From the NCBI GenBank assembly GCA_016211095.1, contig JACQSW010000007.1, positions 1 to 16,824 of the forward strand: DNA of 16,824 nt, given 5' to 3'. The notes beneath the pieces were generated by a model, which did not search any database, was not told the DNA's origin, and was given only the letters and a program-made list of their open reading frames with translations. Shown here piece after piece: positions 5,693 to 13,032 of the stretch; the stretch's first letter is position 1, and each line of letters starts with the position of its first letter. The translations under genes and the position numbers were made by a program. Origin of the DNA: Candidatus Woesearchaeota archaeon. GTDB lineage: Archaea; Nanobdellota; Nanobdellia; SCGC-AAA011-G17; GW2011-AR17.

Positions 5693-7078
5693 ATGGGTGA
5701 CAAGCCTAAACTGTTTGTCGGCGTAGAAGACGAGATGTTCTTCAAAGAAAGAAAGGGCAGCAGAAAACTAGCTGATTTTGACGCCTTGGTGGAAAGAATG
5801 GTCAAGATTGGCAGTTTAAAAAAGGAGAGCAGTTCCAACCGCGCAGAATGGAACCTGTGGGGTGGAATTGTTTATCAAGATGGATATACTGTTGAGCATG
5901 CAACGCCCCTGATAGAGATTGGGAAGGGTTGCGCCAAAAATCTTGTTGACGCTGTTCTTATGCAGAGGGCTAATGCGATAAGGGTGAGCAGGGGTTATTT
6001 TCTTGAGGGTTGGAGTTCACACTACAATATAACCCTCCAAACAATCCTGACAGGCAAAGAAAGTATAAGCGAAACTATCGATAATGAGGCCATATTCGGA
6101 AGGAAGGGTGAATTAGAATTGGCAAAGGTGCTAATCCAAACCTTGGGCCCTGTTTATGTTGCCTTGTTTCTTAACAAAAAATCTTCCGGATTCATGTATC
6201 GCGTGCGTGATGAAAGATTTGAGCTTTGCGGTGACTACCTCCCAAACACTAAACAGCTCGAAGCAGCTACAGCTTTCTTTATCGCTTCAATAAGGGGAAT
6301 GGAAAGTTTAATAGAAAAAATAGCAAAAAACGGGGGCGAAACCCTCCAAGAAATAGTAAACGAAGTAGGCGATACCCCCAGCCAATTGCCGGACTATTCT
6401 GAAAAAATAATGCGTGAAATGCCTATAAAGGTAAAAAACGTCATGCTAAGGTCTATAAGGAGGGGAAACGGCTACGGCGTAAGCAGAAACGCAAATGACT
6501 ATGAAAAAGAAATTGTTAGGCGAGGGACAAATGCTGAATTAAAAACCAACCATGGCCAAAAAAAAGTGTTGGACATATTCAAAATTTATTTAGACTTTTT
6601 TAAAAAAGAATTGAATGAAATAGCAACAGAAGACGAGCTAAAACTATTGCACGATTATGCCGAAAAAAAACAAACCCTCACAATAGACAAGGGTGGGTGG
6701 CCGAAGCACTACAAAGGGATCAACGCGAGTTACATAAGGGAAGAAACAAAAAAAAGCTGCAAGGCATTCATGAATCAATACAAGCCAATGGGCGTTGCTG
6801 AGCTCTTCATCGAATGCGCAAAAGATGAGGGTATAACAATAAAAGATGAGACAGCAGAACTACTTTTGGAACCGCAATTTATTGACTGGGAACAGATTTC
6901 TTTCAACTTATCATTCAAAGACAAACTCACAAATGAATGTTTTGATTCTAAAAAAAATACAGTCTATGTTAAGCGGGACAAAATGGCGGACTTCTTAAGC
7001 CTCATAAAAAATGAAAAAAACCCGAAAAAATTTTATGAGAGCGTAAAAAAAATATGCAAAGACTCCTTTTGGGAGTGA
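5693..7078 (+). CDS. Pup-ligase/Dop-like carboxylate-amine ligase
   Basis: A 461-residue protein resembling the PafA/Dop branch of the glutamine-synthetase/GCS fold. Three landmarks fit. GVEDE at 10-14 corresponds to the G(I/V)E(T)E metal-binding strand. A long segment AEWNLWGGIVYQDGYTVEHA (51-70) corresponds to 'N.GgrvYvD...pEYaTPE'. SSHYNITL (108-115) corresponds to 'GcHENYL'. In that family these glutamates and histidine bind Mg-ATP and activate a carboxylate, making or breaking an isopeptide bond to lysine. No Pup-like peptide gene (short, ending GGE or GGQ) is seen nearby, so the partner is unknown. The C-terminal half is helical and Lys/Glu-rich. The gene has its own leaderless promoter and stands apart from the upstream operon, ending in hairpins before the Fic gene. 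Confidence 0.58.
   Translation: MGDKPKLFVGVEDEMFFKERKGSRKLADFDALVERMVKIGSLKKESSSNRAEWNLWGGIVYQDGYTVEHATPLIEIGKGCAKNLVDAVLMQRANAIRVSRGYFLEGWSSHYNITLQTILTGKESISETIDNEAIFGRKGELELAKVLIQTLGPVYVALFLNKKSSGFMYRVRDERFELCGDYLPNTKQLEAATAFFIASIRGMESLIEKIAKNGGETLQEIVNEVGDTPSQLPDYSEKIMREMPIKVKNVMLRSIRRGNGYGVSRNANDYEKEIVRRGTNAELKTNHGQKKVLDIFKIYLDFFKKELNEIATEDELKLLHDYAEKKQTLTIDKGGWPKHYKGINASYIREETKKSCKAFMNQYKPMGVAELFIECAKDEGITIKDETAELLLEPQFIDWEQISFNLSFKDKLTNECFDSKKNTVYVKRDKMADFLSLIKNEKNPKKFYESVKKICKDSFWE
7062..7076 (+). terminator. Hairpin at the ligase gene end
   Basis: ACTCC-TTTTG-GGAGT forms a 5-bp stem across the last codons. A T-run (7090-7096) follows shortly after, inside a second weak inverted repeat CTTCAA...TTGAAG (7079-7100). 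This could stop transcription before the Fic promoter; archaeal termination mostly needs only the T-run. Confidence 0.35.
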
Positions 7079-7110
7079 CTTCAAGAAGCTTTTTTTGAAG
7101 ATTTACAGAA

Positions 7111-7126
7111 ACCCCAATAAAGGGGT
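7111..7126 (+). other. Small GC stem-loop between ligase and Fic genes
   Basis: ACCCC-AATAAA-GGGGT is a perfect 5-bp inverted repeat in an otherwise AT-rich spacer. It is not followed by a T-run. It may help end the upstream transcript or be incidental. Confidence 0.3.
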
Positions 7127-7168
7127 GCCTACAAATTCAGGAGATGTAGCCACCTTATTTAACTTTAG

Positions 7169-7202
7169 TATCGGTTTGTATTTAAAATTGAGTAAACCGA
7201 TA
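7169..7202. promoter_or_regulatory. Palindrome A, putative operator upstream of fic
   Basis: TATCGGTTT (7169-7177) pairs with AAACCGATA (7194-7202), a perfect 9-bp inverted repeat. The right arm touches the TATA box of the Fic gene, so a bound protein would block or recruit TBP. The same TATCGG-N22-CCGATA layout recurs just after the gene at 8167-8200. Confidence 0.6.
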
Positions 7203-7214
7203 TATTTATATATT
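7201..7214 (+). promoter_or_regulatory. TATA box of fic
   Basis: An AT-only TATATTTATATATT run is centred about 28 nt before the ATG at 7236. This gives a leaderless transcript and supports that start over the upstream in-frame ATG at 7095. Confidence 0.65.
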
Positions 7215-7235
7215 TCTAATTACTTTATAGTTTGT

Positions 7236-8165
7236 ATGACAATCTCACAGAAGCTGTACAGGCGGATACTGGAAAGAAAAAAAGTCTTAGGTTCGCTTAG
7301 ACCACTCGACAAGCTGCATATCCAGAAACTAAAAGAAGAATTTTTGGTAGAGTATGTGTACAACTCCACTTCAATCGAAGGAAACACACTTTCACTAAAT
7401 GAAACAAGGCTAGTCCTAAATGAGGGCATTACTATTGGGGGCAAAAGCCTGCGAGAGCATCTTGATATAACTAATCAGAAAGAAGCTATAGAATGGATTG
7501 AGAACTTTATTAAGGGAAAAAAAGAGATAAAAGAGTCAGACATTCTTATGTTGCACCAAATCACCTTAAAAGGCATTTCGAACTATTGGGCTGGAAGATA
7601 CAAAACTTCACAAAATAGGATAGTTGGCTCAAAATTAAAGACAACACCCCCTTATAGGGTTGGCAGTGAAATGGGTAATCTTGCTTATGAGATAAATAAG
7701 AATCCTAAAAATTATGAAGCTATTGAGCTAGCAGCATTTGCCCATCATGAACTTGTTAGAATACACCCATTTGTGGATGGGAACGGCAGAGTAGCTCGAT
7801 TATTATGCAATCTTATTTTAATGATGAAAGGTTACCCCCCAATAACCATAAGAAAAGTCGATAGAAAGAAGTATTTTGATTGTTTAGAAAAAGCGCACTT
7901 TGGCAATTTTAGAGCATTCGCAGATTTTATAGCATTGAGAGTGGAAGAATCTCTTATAAGATATATAAATGCTTTAATAAAAACAACAAAGAAAAATGAA
8001 TTGTTACCCTTATTAGATATTTCAAAGGGGACCCCATATTCTCAAGAATACCTCAGCCTATTGGCAAGAAGAGGTTTATTACCCGCCACAAAAATCAGGG
8101 GGGTATGGCACAGCAGCATAGACGAATTAGAAAAATACGAACAAATAATTAAAAAGAAAAGGTAA
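7236..8165 (+). CDS. Fic-domain AMPylase with inhibitory motif and C-terminal HTH
   Basis: A 309-residue Fic protein. The catalytic motif HPFVDGNGRVAR (177-188) is complete: His177 is the general base and the GNGR loop binds nucleotide phosphates. Such enzymes usually transfer AMP from ATP to a Ser, Thr or Tyr hydroxyl of a target protein. The N-terminal helix carries STSIEG (44-49), matching the (S/T)xxxE(G/N) motif by which class II Fic proteins inhibit themselves. Residues about 255-309 (PYSQEYLSLLARRGLL...W..S.DELEKY) look like a helix-turn-helix, suggesting DNA binding and self-regulation at the flanking palindromes. The start at 7236 is chosen because TATA spacing and the family N-terminus agree; an in-frame ATG at 7095 would add 47 residues translated across the operator and TATA box. 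Target protein unknown; possibly toxin-like. Confidence 0.88.
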   Translation: MTISQKLYRRILERKKVLGSLRPLDKLHIQKLKEEFLVEYVYNSTSIEGNTLSLNETRLVLNEGITIGGKSLREHLDITNQKEAIEWIENFIKGKKEIKESDILMLHQITLKGISNYWAGRYKTSQNRIVGSKLKTTPPYRVGSEMGNLAYEINKNPKNYEAIELAAFAHHELVRIHPFVDGNGRVARLLCNLILMMKGYPPITIRKVDRKKYFDCLEKAHFGNFRAFADFIALRVEESLIRYINALIKTTKKNELLPLLDISKGTPYSQEYLSLLARRGLLPATKIRGVWHSSIDELEKYEQIIKKKR

Positions 8166-8166
8166 G

Positions 8167-8200
8167 TATCGGTATCGTTTATAATTTAATTAATCCGATA
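8167..8200. promoter_or_regulatory. Palindrome B, downstream of fic
   Basis: TATCGG (8167-8172) and CCGATA (8195-8200) are separated by 22 bases, exactly as in palindrome A, and about 24 of the 34 aligned bases agree. It starts two bases after the Fic stop codon. The AT-rich centre could be a promoter, but no gene reads away from it in the following spacer. It may be a second binding site for looping, or mark the end of a mobile Fic cassette. Confidence 0.55.
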
Positions 8201-8299
8201 TTAGAATCGCCTAATTTTTCATTTCACGGAAGAGTCCTGGCTATCGAAGATTCAAGGGTAAGTGGATCATTTTGATTTTTAGAATTTTTGGACTAAGGG

Positions 8300-8782
8300 T
8301 TATAAAAATGCGAGATGATTATAAACTTGTATATCGTAAGCTTTCAAAAAGTTTTCTAGCTCAACAGTGAACAGGTGGTGCTTGTCCCTTGTTAAGACTG
8401 TTGAGTGCGTTTTTATGGCTGCCGCTATCAGGACTGCGTCGCTTGGGTCGGCAACTTTCTGCAGCAATTTTTCATCTACGCTGTTAACGAAGTCTTTTTC
8501 TTGCTGCCTATTACCCACATTCACGGGTATTTCCACAATTAAAAAATCGTGTTTTTTCAAGAATTTCCTTATCTCATTCTTCAGCCTGTGATCAATTTTG
8601 TGCTCAATCTTAATGATTTCTTCTACATTGAAAGATGTCATCGCCAAATTTTTTATTCGCTCCATTTTGGCTATTTTATCTTTGTGGTCGAGTATGTTTA
8701 GCAGGAAGCACGTATCTAAAAGGACCATGTTTCTTACTTCTTTGTAATCTTTTTTTGGGAATGAGTTGAATAATTCTTTCAT
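8300..8782 (-). CDS. PIN-domain ribonuclease
   Basis: A 160-residue PIN-fold protein, expected to be a Mg/Mn-dependent endoribonuclease. Acidic residues stand where the family's active site does: Asp23 in VLLDTCFLLN, Glu54/55 after the first helices, Asp115 in DPSDAVLIAAAI, and Asp133 in TVLTRDKHHL. The start at 8782 overlaps the stop of the preceding gene as ATGA, supporting translational coupling; an alternative Met at residue 19 begins right at the first strand. The partner upstream is a beta-barrel protein rather than a typical antitoxin, so an RNA-processing or ribosome-linked role is as likely as a VapC-like toxin. The 134-base spacer on its 3' side holds palindrome B, T-rich stretches and no gene. 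Confidence 0.82.
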   Translation of the reverse strand: MKELFNSFPKKDYKEVRNMVLLDTCFLLNILDHKDKIAKMERIKNLAMTSFNVEEIIKIEHKIDHRLKNEIRKFLKKHDFLIVEIPVNVGNRQQEKDFVNSVDEKLLQKVADPSDAVLIAAAIKTHSTVLTRDKHHLFTVELENFLKAYDIQVYNHLAFL

Positions 8783-9138
8783 TCTTTTTTCCTTGCAAAA
8801 AAATTTTTAAAAAATTTTAGGGGGTTAATATTTGGTGTTGGTGGCTGTGTTGTGAATGTGTTTTGCGGCGGGTTTTTTTCATCTGAAAAGGTGATGATCT
8901 GCTTGAGGCAGCTTTTTAACAGCCCGTAATGCTCACCCCCAAATATTACTGTGCAGGAATCCCCGATGTTTGCCTGCAAAACTTCTTCTTGGCGAATCTC
9001 TACGTGTTTAGCCTCTATAACTTTGCCATTAATATTCAGTTTCATGCCTGCCTTAAGAATCCCATTTTTTACCTGCCCAAAAACTAAAGTTGTGTCATCA
9101 GCTTTGGAAACTTCTTTGACATAAAATGTGGGTTCCAT
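8779..9138 (-). CDS. Stand-alone EF-Tu domain-2-like beta-barrel protein
   Basis: A 119-residue protein whose first ~80 residues match the second (beta-barrel) domain of translational GTPases: FGQVKNGILKAGMKLNINGK followed by EAKHVEI...VLQANIGDSCTVIFGG. In EF-Tu and IF2 this pattern is 'G.V..G.i..Gd.v.i.g......V.si......v..a..Gd.v.i.l.G'. No GTPase domain is present. The tail is Pro/Thr-rich (TTQPPTPN) and ends in a basic, Phe-rich segment (FFKNFFARKKE). I place the start at the ATG at 9138, with a TATA element 30 nt upstream; a TTG at 9150 would add four residues. It is coupled to the PIN gene by ATGA. It could bind RNA, tRNA or the ribosome and recruit the nuclease; function unproven. Confidence 0.68.
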   Translation of the reverse strand: MEPTFYVKEVSKADDTTLVFGQVKNGILKAGMKLNINGKVIEAKHVEIRQEEVLQANIGDSCTVIFGGEHYGLLKSCLKQIITFSDEKNPPQNTFTTQPPTPNINPLKFFKNFFARKKE

Positions 9139-9162
9139 CCAAACCAACAATTTGTCCGCAAT

Positions 9163-9172
9163 CCTTATTAAA
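9163..9172 (-). promoter_or_regulatory. TATA box of the EF-Tu-like/PIN operon
   Basis: On the minus strand this reads TTTAATAAGG, centred 30 nt before the ATG at 9138. It supports a leaderless start there and forms one half of a divergent promoter region with the GatE gene. Confidence 0.5.
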
Positions 9173-9208
9173 TCTTTTTAATCCAAAAATCTTTTTTTTG
9201 AATGGCAA

Positions 9209-9220
9209 ATTTTAAATAAA
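9209..9220 (+). promoter_or_regulatory. TATA box of gatE
   Basis: TTTTAAATAAAG-type element centred about 31 nt before the ATG at 9246. There is no Shine-Dalgarno between them, so the transcript is probably leaderless. Confidence 0.55.
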
Positions 9221-9245
9221 GTGATTTACATCATAAAATGGGAAG

Positions 9246-11105
9246 ATGGATTACGAAAAAATTGGTTTTGTTTGCGGCTTAGAATTCCACCAAGAGCTAA
9301 GCGGGAGAAAATTGTTCTGCAACTGCTCAACAGACTTGGCTGAAGAAAAACAAGTTATGGAGTTTGTAAGGAAACTAAGGGCTGTTCCAGGAGAAAGCGG
9401 CGAGGTTGACATGGCAGCAGCTTATGAGCAGCTAAGAAACAGGGCATTCACCTACCACGGATACGCAAAAGAAGCCTGCCTTGTAGATACTGACGAAGAG
9501 CCGCCACACCAAATAAGCGGGGAAGCGTTAAGGGTTGCCTTAGAAGTCGCTATGCTTTTCAAGCTGAAAGTGCCTGAGACTATTTGTGTTATGAGAAAAA
9601 CAGTTTCTGACGGAAGCGCATGCTCAGCCTTCCAGAGAACAATGATAGCTGGCCTAGAAACCCCTGAATCCTTTATAGAGACTAGCCAAGGAAATGTGAG
9701 GATACAGCAGCTCAACCTTGAAGAAGAAGCCTGTAAAATAGAAAAAAAGGAAGGAAACAAAGTAACCTACTCGTTAAGCAGGCAGGGAATACCCCTGCTC
9801 GAATTAGGAACAGGGCCTGACATAAAAAACCCCCAGCACGCATTAGAAGTAGCAAAGACGATGGGCATGATGCTGAGAAGCTTCAGCCTCGTAAAAAGGG
9901 GCATCGGCACAATAAGGCAAGACATTAATGTAAGCATAAAAGGCGGCACCAGGGTGGAGGTTAAGGGTTGGCAGGAACTAAAAAACTTGCCAAAAATCGT
10001 TGAGAACGAAGCCAAAAGGCAGTTAAGCCTCCTAGAAATAAAGAAGGAACTAGAAAGAAGGGGATTAACAAATGTTTACACACAGCCTGAAGAAGTAACT
10101 GAATCCTTCAAAAACACAGAATCAGGCATGATATCAAAAATCTTGCAGGGCAACGGAAAAGTTTACGCCTTGAAGCTGCCAAAATTTTCTGGAATGCTAA
10201 AAAAAGAGGTTTGCGCGGGAAAGACATTCGGAAAAGAATTAGCAGAATACGCAGTGAGCTACGGAACAAAAGGCATGATACACTCAGACGAAGACCTAAA
10301 AAGATACAGCCTAGAAAAAGAATTCAAAGCTTTGAAAGAAAAACTTCAAGCAGGAGAAGAAGACTTAATACTCATAATCGCTGAAGAAGAACAGGTTGCG
10401 TTAAGGGCGATAAAAGCAGTCCTTGAAAGAGCCAAATACTGCCTGAAAGGAATCCCAAAAGAGACTAGGGTCCCAGACCACGTTAACGCTATCAGCAGCT
10501 ATGCGAGGCCGCTGCCAGGGGCGAATAGGCTCTACCCAGAAACAGATGTGCCAGAAATAAAAATAACCAAAGACGTTTTGAAAGATGTCAAGTTTCCCGA
10601 GCTTATATCCGAAAAAGCCTTTAGATTCGAAAAAGAATACCAGCTAAACCAGGAGTTTGCCCAGCAGATAGCGAGGGGTGACGCAGGGCTTTTTGAGGAA
10701 TGGGTAAAAAAGTTCAGCAAAGTAGAGCCAAACTTCATCGCCAGCGTAATGCTGAACACAGCCAAAGAGATAAAGGCAAGATACGAAGAAGCTGACGTTG
10801 AAGGAATAAGCATTGAGGATTACGAACAAACATTGCACCAGCTCAGCAGGGGGGACATAAGCAAAGAAGCTGTTTTTGAAATTCTGCTGAACGTCGCCTT
10901 AGGCAAAGGGCTGGATTTTTCTCAATTCAAAACTGTAAGCATGGCAGATGTAGAGCAAAAAGTAAAAGAGATAATTAAGGCGAATGAGGGTGCGCCATTT
11001 AACGCCTTAATGGGCGAAGTGATGAAAGAATTGCGCGGAAAACTTGACGGGAAGAAAGTTGCAGAGCTAATAAAAAAGTTCACGGCTCAAACATTTGTGG
11101 GCTAA
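9246..11105 (+). CDS. gatE: Glu-tRNA(Gln) amidotransferase subunit E
   Basis: A 619-residue protein, full length for GatE (about 620-635). It begins with YEKIGFVCGLEFHQEL (3-18), the GatB/GatE signature, then the acidic/His metal and tRNA-3'-end region (DEEPPHQISGEAL). A SDGSACSAFQRT segment follows, then LLELGTGPDIKNPQHALEVA and RQDINVSIKGG. The middle holds the AspRS-like (GAD) insertion that separates GatE from GatB. The C-terminus is the helical GatB/YqeY-type tail (about 475-615) that grips the tRNA elbow. With GatD, which supplies ammonia from glutamine or asparagine, it converts Glu-tRNA(Gln) to Gln-tRNA(Gln) in the cytoplasm. GatD is not in the window. Its last 26 bases overlap the convergent PHP gene. 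Confidence 0.96.
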   Translation: MDYEKIGFVCGLEFHQELSGRKLFCNCSTDLAEEKQVMEFVRKLRAVPGESGEVDMAAAYEQLRNRAFTYHGYAKEACLVDTDEEPPHQISGEALRVALEVAMLFKLKVPETICVMRKTVSDGSACSAFQRTMIAGLETPESFIETSQGNVRIQQLNLEEEACKIEKKEGNKVTYSLSRQGIPLLELGTGPDIKNPQHALEVAKTMGMMLRSFSLVKRGIGTIRQDINVSIKGGTRVEVKGWQELKNLPKIVENEAKRQLSLLEIKKELERRGLTNVYTQPEEVTESFKNTESGMISKILQGNGKVYALKLPKFSGMLKKEVCAGKTFGKELAEYAVSYGTKGMIHSDEDLKRYSLEKEFKALKEKLQAGEEDLILIIAEEEQVALRAIKAVLERAKYCLKGIPKETRVPDHVNAISSYARPLPGANRLYPETDVPEIKITKDVLKDVKFPELISEKAFRFEKEYQLNQEFAQQIARGDAGLFEEWVKKFSKVEPNFIASVMLNTAKEIKARYEEADVEGISIEDYEQTLHQLSRGDISKEAVFEILLNVALGKGLDFSQFKTVSMADVEQKVKEIIKANEGAPFNALMGEVMKELRGKLDGKKVAELIKKFTAQTFVG

Positions 11106-11841
11106 AAATTTTTGCTAAAGTTAAAAGCAAAACCTTTCTCGCACCCATGATTATGCTCATGAACATTATGTACAAAAAGAGTTTCAAGCTTAAAGGCTCA
11201 GTTTTAAGAACAATTTTCCCTTCTTTAACAGCGCTTATTATTGAGTTTACATCTTTTTTTGAATCCACCAAAGTGTATGTGTGATTAAACTGGTAAAGCT
11301 TATGGGTGTCTGAAGTTCCAATGAGTGGCTTGTTATATTTTTTAGCAATGAGCTCTGCAGGCTTATTCCTGTTGATCAAGGTTGAGTAAAAGTGGCAGTA
11401 TTCGATAGCGTCAAACAAGCCTATCTCTTTTATCAAAGTTTTTTTGCCTAAGCAGTTTTTTTGCAAAAAGAATGGGTGCGGGGCAAATATCAAAACGCCC
11501 TTATGCTTCTTTTTAATCTCCCTCAAATCGTTAAAAGTTTTTATGTGAAAAACGTCCCCTGCGTAGTTTAAGACAACGACGTCCTTCCATTTTTCTAGGC
11601 TAACCTCAAATCCTGGGATTAAAAGTATTCCTGCTTTTTTAGCGTAATCTTTGAAGTCCCGATAAGTTTTTAATGGGTCCTGCCTGAACATTTTGAAAGG
11701 CGAGGCAGGTATGTAATGCTCAGTAATGGCGATGGCATCAAACCCGCATTCTTTTGCCTCGTCAATTATCGCCTTAGGGCTATGCCTGCCTTCCCTAGGC
11801 TGCAAATAATTTGTGTGCATATGAAAGTCGACTTTTAACAT
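11080..11841 (-). CDS. PHP-domain metal-dependent phosphoesterase
   Basis: A 253-residue PHP-fold protein. Metal ligands are visible in order: DFHMHT (His7, His9), the ...AITEHY motif after HSPKAIIDEAKECGFDA, GFEVS (Glu), APHPFF (His), and GTSDTHKL (Asp, His). These bind a trinuclear metal site that hydrolyses phosphoesters; TrpH/YciV-type relatives act on nucleotides or phosphorylated oligonucleotides or sugars. The exact substrate is not readable here. The last ~35 residues are strongly hydrophobic with basic residues (LKLFLYIMFMSIIMGARKVL) and could be a membrane-associated helix, which is unusual for the family. It has its own leaderless-type promoter, and its 3' end overlaps GatE by 26 nt. 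Confidence 0.88.
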   Translation of the reverse strand: MLKVDFHMHTNYLQPREGRHSPKAIIDEAKECGFDAIAITEHYIPASPFKMFRQDPLKTYRDFKDYAKKAGILLIPGFEVSLEKWKDVVVLNYAGDVFHIKTFNDLREIKKKHKGVLIFAPHPFFLQKNCLGKKTLIKEIGLFDAIEYCHFYSTLINRNKPAELIAKKYNKPLIGTSDTHKLYQFNHTYTLVDSKKDVNSIISAVKEGKIVLKTEPLSLKLFLYIMFMSIIMGARKVLLLTLAKIFSPQMFEP

Positions 11842-11866
11842 TTTTAGAAAAAATGGTTGGCGCCTA

Positions 11867-11876
11867 TGTTTAAAAG
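11867..11876 (-). promoter_or_regulatory. TATA box of the PHP gene
   Basis: On the minus strand CTTTTAAACA is centred about 31 nt before the ATG at 11841, with no Shine-Dalgarno. It lies directly beside the IS-like left end that starts at 11879. Confidence 0.5.
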
Positions 11877-11878
11877 GG

Positions 11879-11935
11879 TTTTTATCCCCTTGTCGTAAGA
11901 AAACTGCAAGCTTTTAGCCTGCAGATGAATTCCGA
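11879..11935 (+). mobile_element. Solo IS200/IS605-like left end
   Basis: The segment runs TTTTTATCC, a ~9-nt spacer, AAGAAAACTGCAAGC, a TTTTAG loop, GCCTGCAG, then ATGAATTCCGA. The imperfect stem CTGCAAGC/GCCTGCAG and its surroundings match the left end of the element at 13033-13090 nearly base for base. A subterminal hairpin of this kind is where a TnpA(Y1) transposase binds in IS200/IS605 elements. No tnpA or tnpB follows. A weak stem CCATGGGG...CCCACGG at about 11970-11993 might be a decayed right end. Confidence 0.5.
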
Positions 11936-12022
11936 TACCCCTATTCTTTTAAACTTAATACAGTTCGCCATGGGGACTTCTCGCCCACGGAGTTAAAAAG
12001 GGAAAAAAATAGATAACAAAAA

Positions 12023-12064
12023 AGTTTATATAGTATCAACGGTAGTATTCTTACAAAAGAGGCG
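12023..12064 (+). promoter_or_regulatory. TATA box and Shine-Dalgarno of the DUF4349 gene
   Basis: GTTTATATAG is centred about 42 nt before the ATG at 12070, farther than in the other genes here. GAGGCG lies at 12059-12064. The mRNA thus has a short 5' leader with a ribosome binding site rather than being leaderless. Confidence 0.5.
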
Positions 12065-12069
12065 AAGTT

Positions 12070-13011
12070 ATGTCTATAAAAGATCAATTTATGAAATTAA
12101 AAGATAATTGGCTTTTAATATTATTGCCATTGGTGCTGATATTTGTTGTAGCTATCGGGTTTTCTGGAATATCATGGCTGATGGGCAGTTTGGGTTCATC
12201 ATCATATGAAGATTCATCAGGATATGGTGGGTTAGGAATCTATGAAAGCGCATCTTCTGCTCCCGTTCCGGCTCCTTCAAGAGCTAACTCTTTTATGAAA
12301 GAATCTTCTATTTCTACTCCAAGCGAAGTTTCTGCACCTGAAGTGAATGACAGGATGATTGCAAAAACCGCTCGCATGGAGACGAAAGTCAAACGCGGAA
12401 CATTCCTTGAGGAAGAGGCTACCTTGAAATCTATTGTGAAATCCTCTGATGCAATTATGCTTTGGCAGAATGTAGAAACTTATGGCAAAGGCAGTGCCAA
12501 GTACACAGCTGGCCGCTACCAAATAAAAATAGATTCAAACAAATACGATGCGATTATCTCTCAATTGAAATCAATAGGAGCAATTGAATCATTCACAGAG
12601 AATGCTGAAGATGTAACTCAAACATATACCGACATAAATATTCAACTTGAAAATGAGAAAAAGAGACTAAAGCGGTATGAAGAGATGTATAAAGAGGCAA
12701 CCCTCCTAGAAGACAAGATTGGGATAAGCGATAGGATATTCAACCAGGAAAATTACATTAAATATCTTGAAGATACCCTAAAGAATGTGGGAGATAAAGT
12801 GGTCTATTCAACCATTGATATAACAATAACTGAGTTGAAGTCTGGCTATGCTGAGTTGGCATTTGTCTCACTCTCTGGCTTAGTTAAAGCATTTGTGGAC
12901 AGCGTAAGCGGATTTATATACATATTCATCGTGTTGCTTCCTTGGACACTCGGTCTTTGGTTTATCATCTTCGTTATCAGAAAAATACGACGCAGGGGTA
13001 AGAAGAAATGA
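12070..13011 (+). CDS. Membrane protein with DUF4349-type domain
   Basis: A 313-residue protein. An N-terminal membrane helix (about 14-38, LLILLPLVLIFVVAIGFSGI) is followed by a Ser/Pro/Gly-rich linker (about 45-90). The folded part starts at RMIAKTARMETKV, continues through the QTYTDINIQLENEKKRLKRY coiled coil (about 178-230), and ends with the VVYSTIDITI strand. This order (a strand-rich region, 'DVT..Y.Dl...L', a coiled coil, 'STI.v.l') is typical of DUF4349 domains. A second membrane helix (about 280-303) and a basic tail RKIRRRGKKK, likely cytoplasmic, close the protein. The middle domain should face outside the cell. No enzymatic function is known for the family. It stands alone between two IS-like left ends. 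Confidence 0.8.
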   Translation: MSIKDQFMKLKDNWLLILLPLVLIFVVAIGFSGISWLMGSLGSSSYEDSSGYGGLGIYESASSAPVPAPSRANSFMKESSISTPSEVSAPEVNDRMIAKTARMETKVKRGTFLEEEATLKSIVKSSDAIMLWQNVETYGKGSAKYTAGRYQIKIDSNKYDAIISQLKSIGAIESFTENAEDVTQTYTDINIQLENEKKRLKRYEEMYKEATLLEDKIGISDRIFNQENYIKYLEDTLKNVGDKVVYSTIDITITELKSGYAELAFVSLSGLVKAFVDSVSGFIYIFIVLLPWTLGLWFIIFVIRKIRRRGKKK

Positions 13012-13032
13012 AACTTATGAAAAATAAAATAA

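Noticed and set aside
5716..5730. Sequence similar to the variable-region end (TTTGTCGG) at the start of the ligase gene
   Set aside because: The match is only about eight bases, lies in a conserved ligase motif (LFVGVEDE), and is not extended on either side.
7095..7235. Longer start for the Fic gene
   Set aside because: It would translate through a palindrome and the TATA box. The leaderless ATG at 7236 fits both promoter spacing and family N-terminus.
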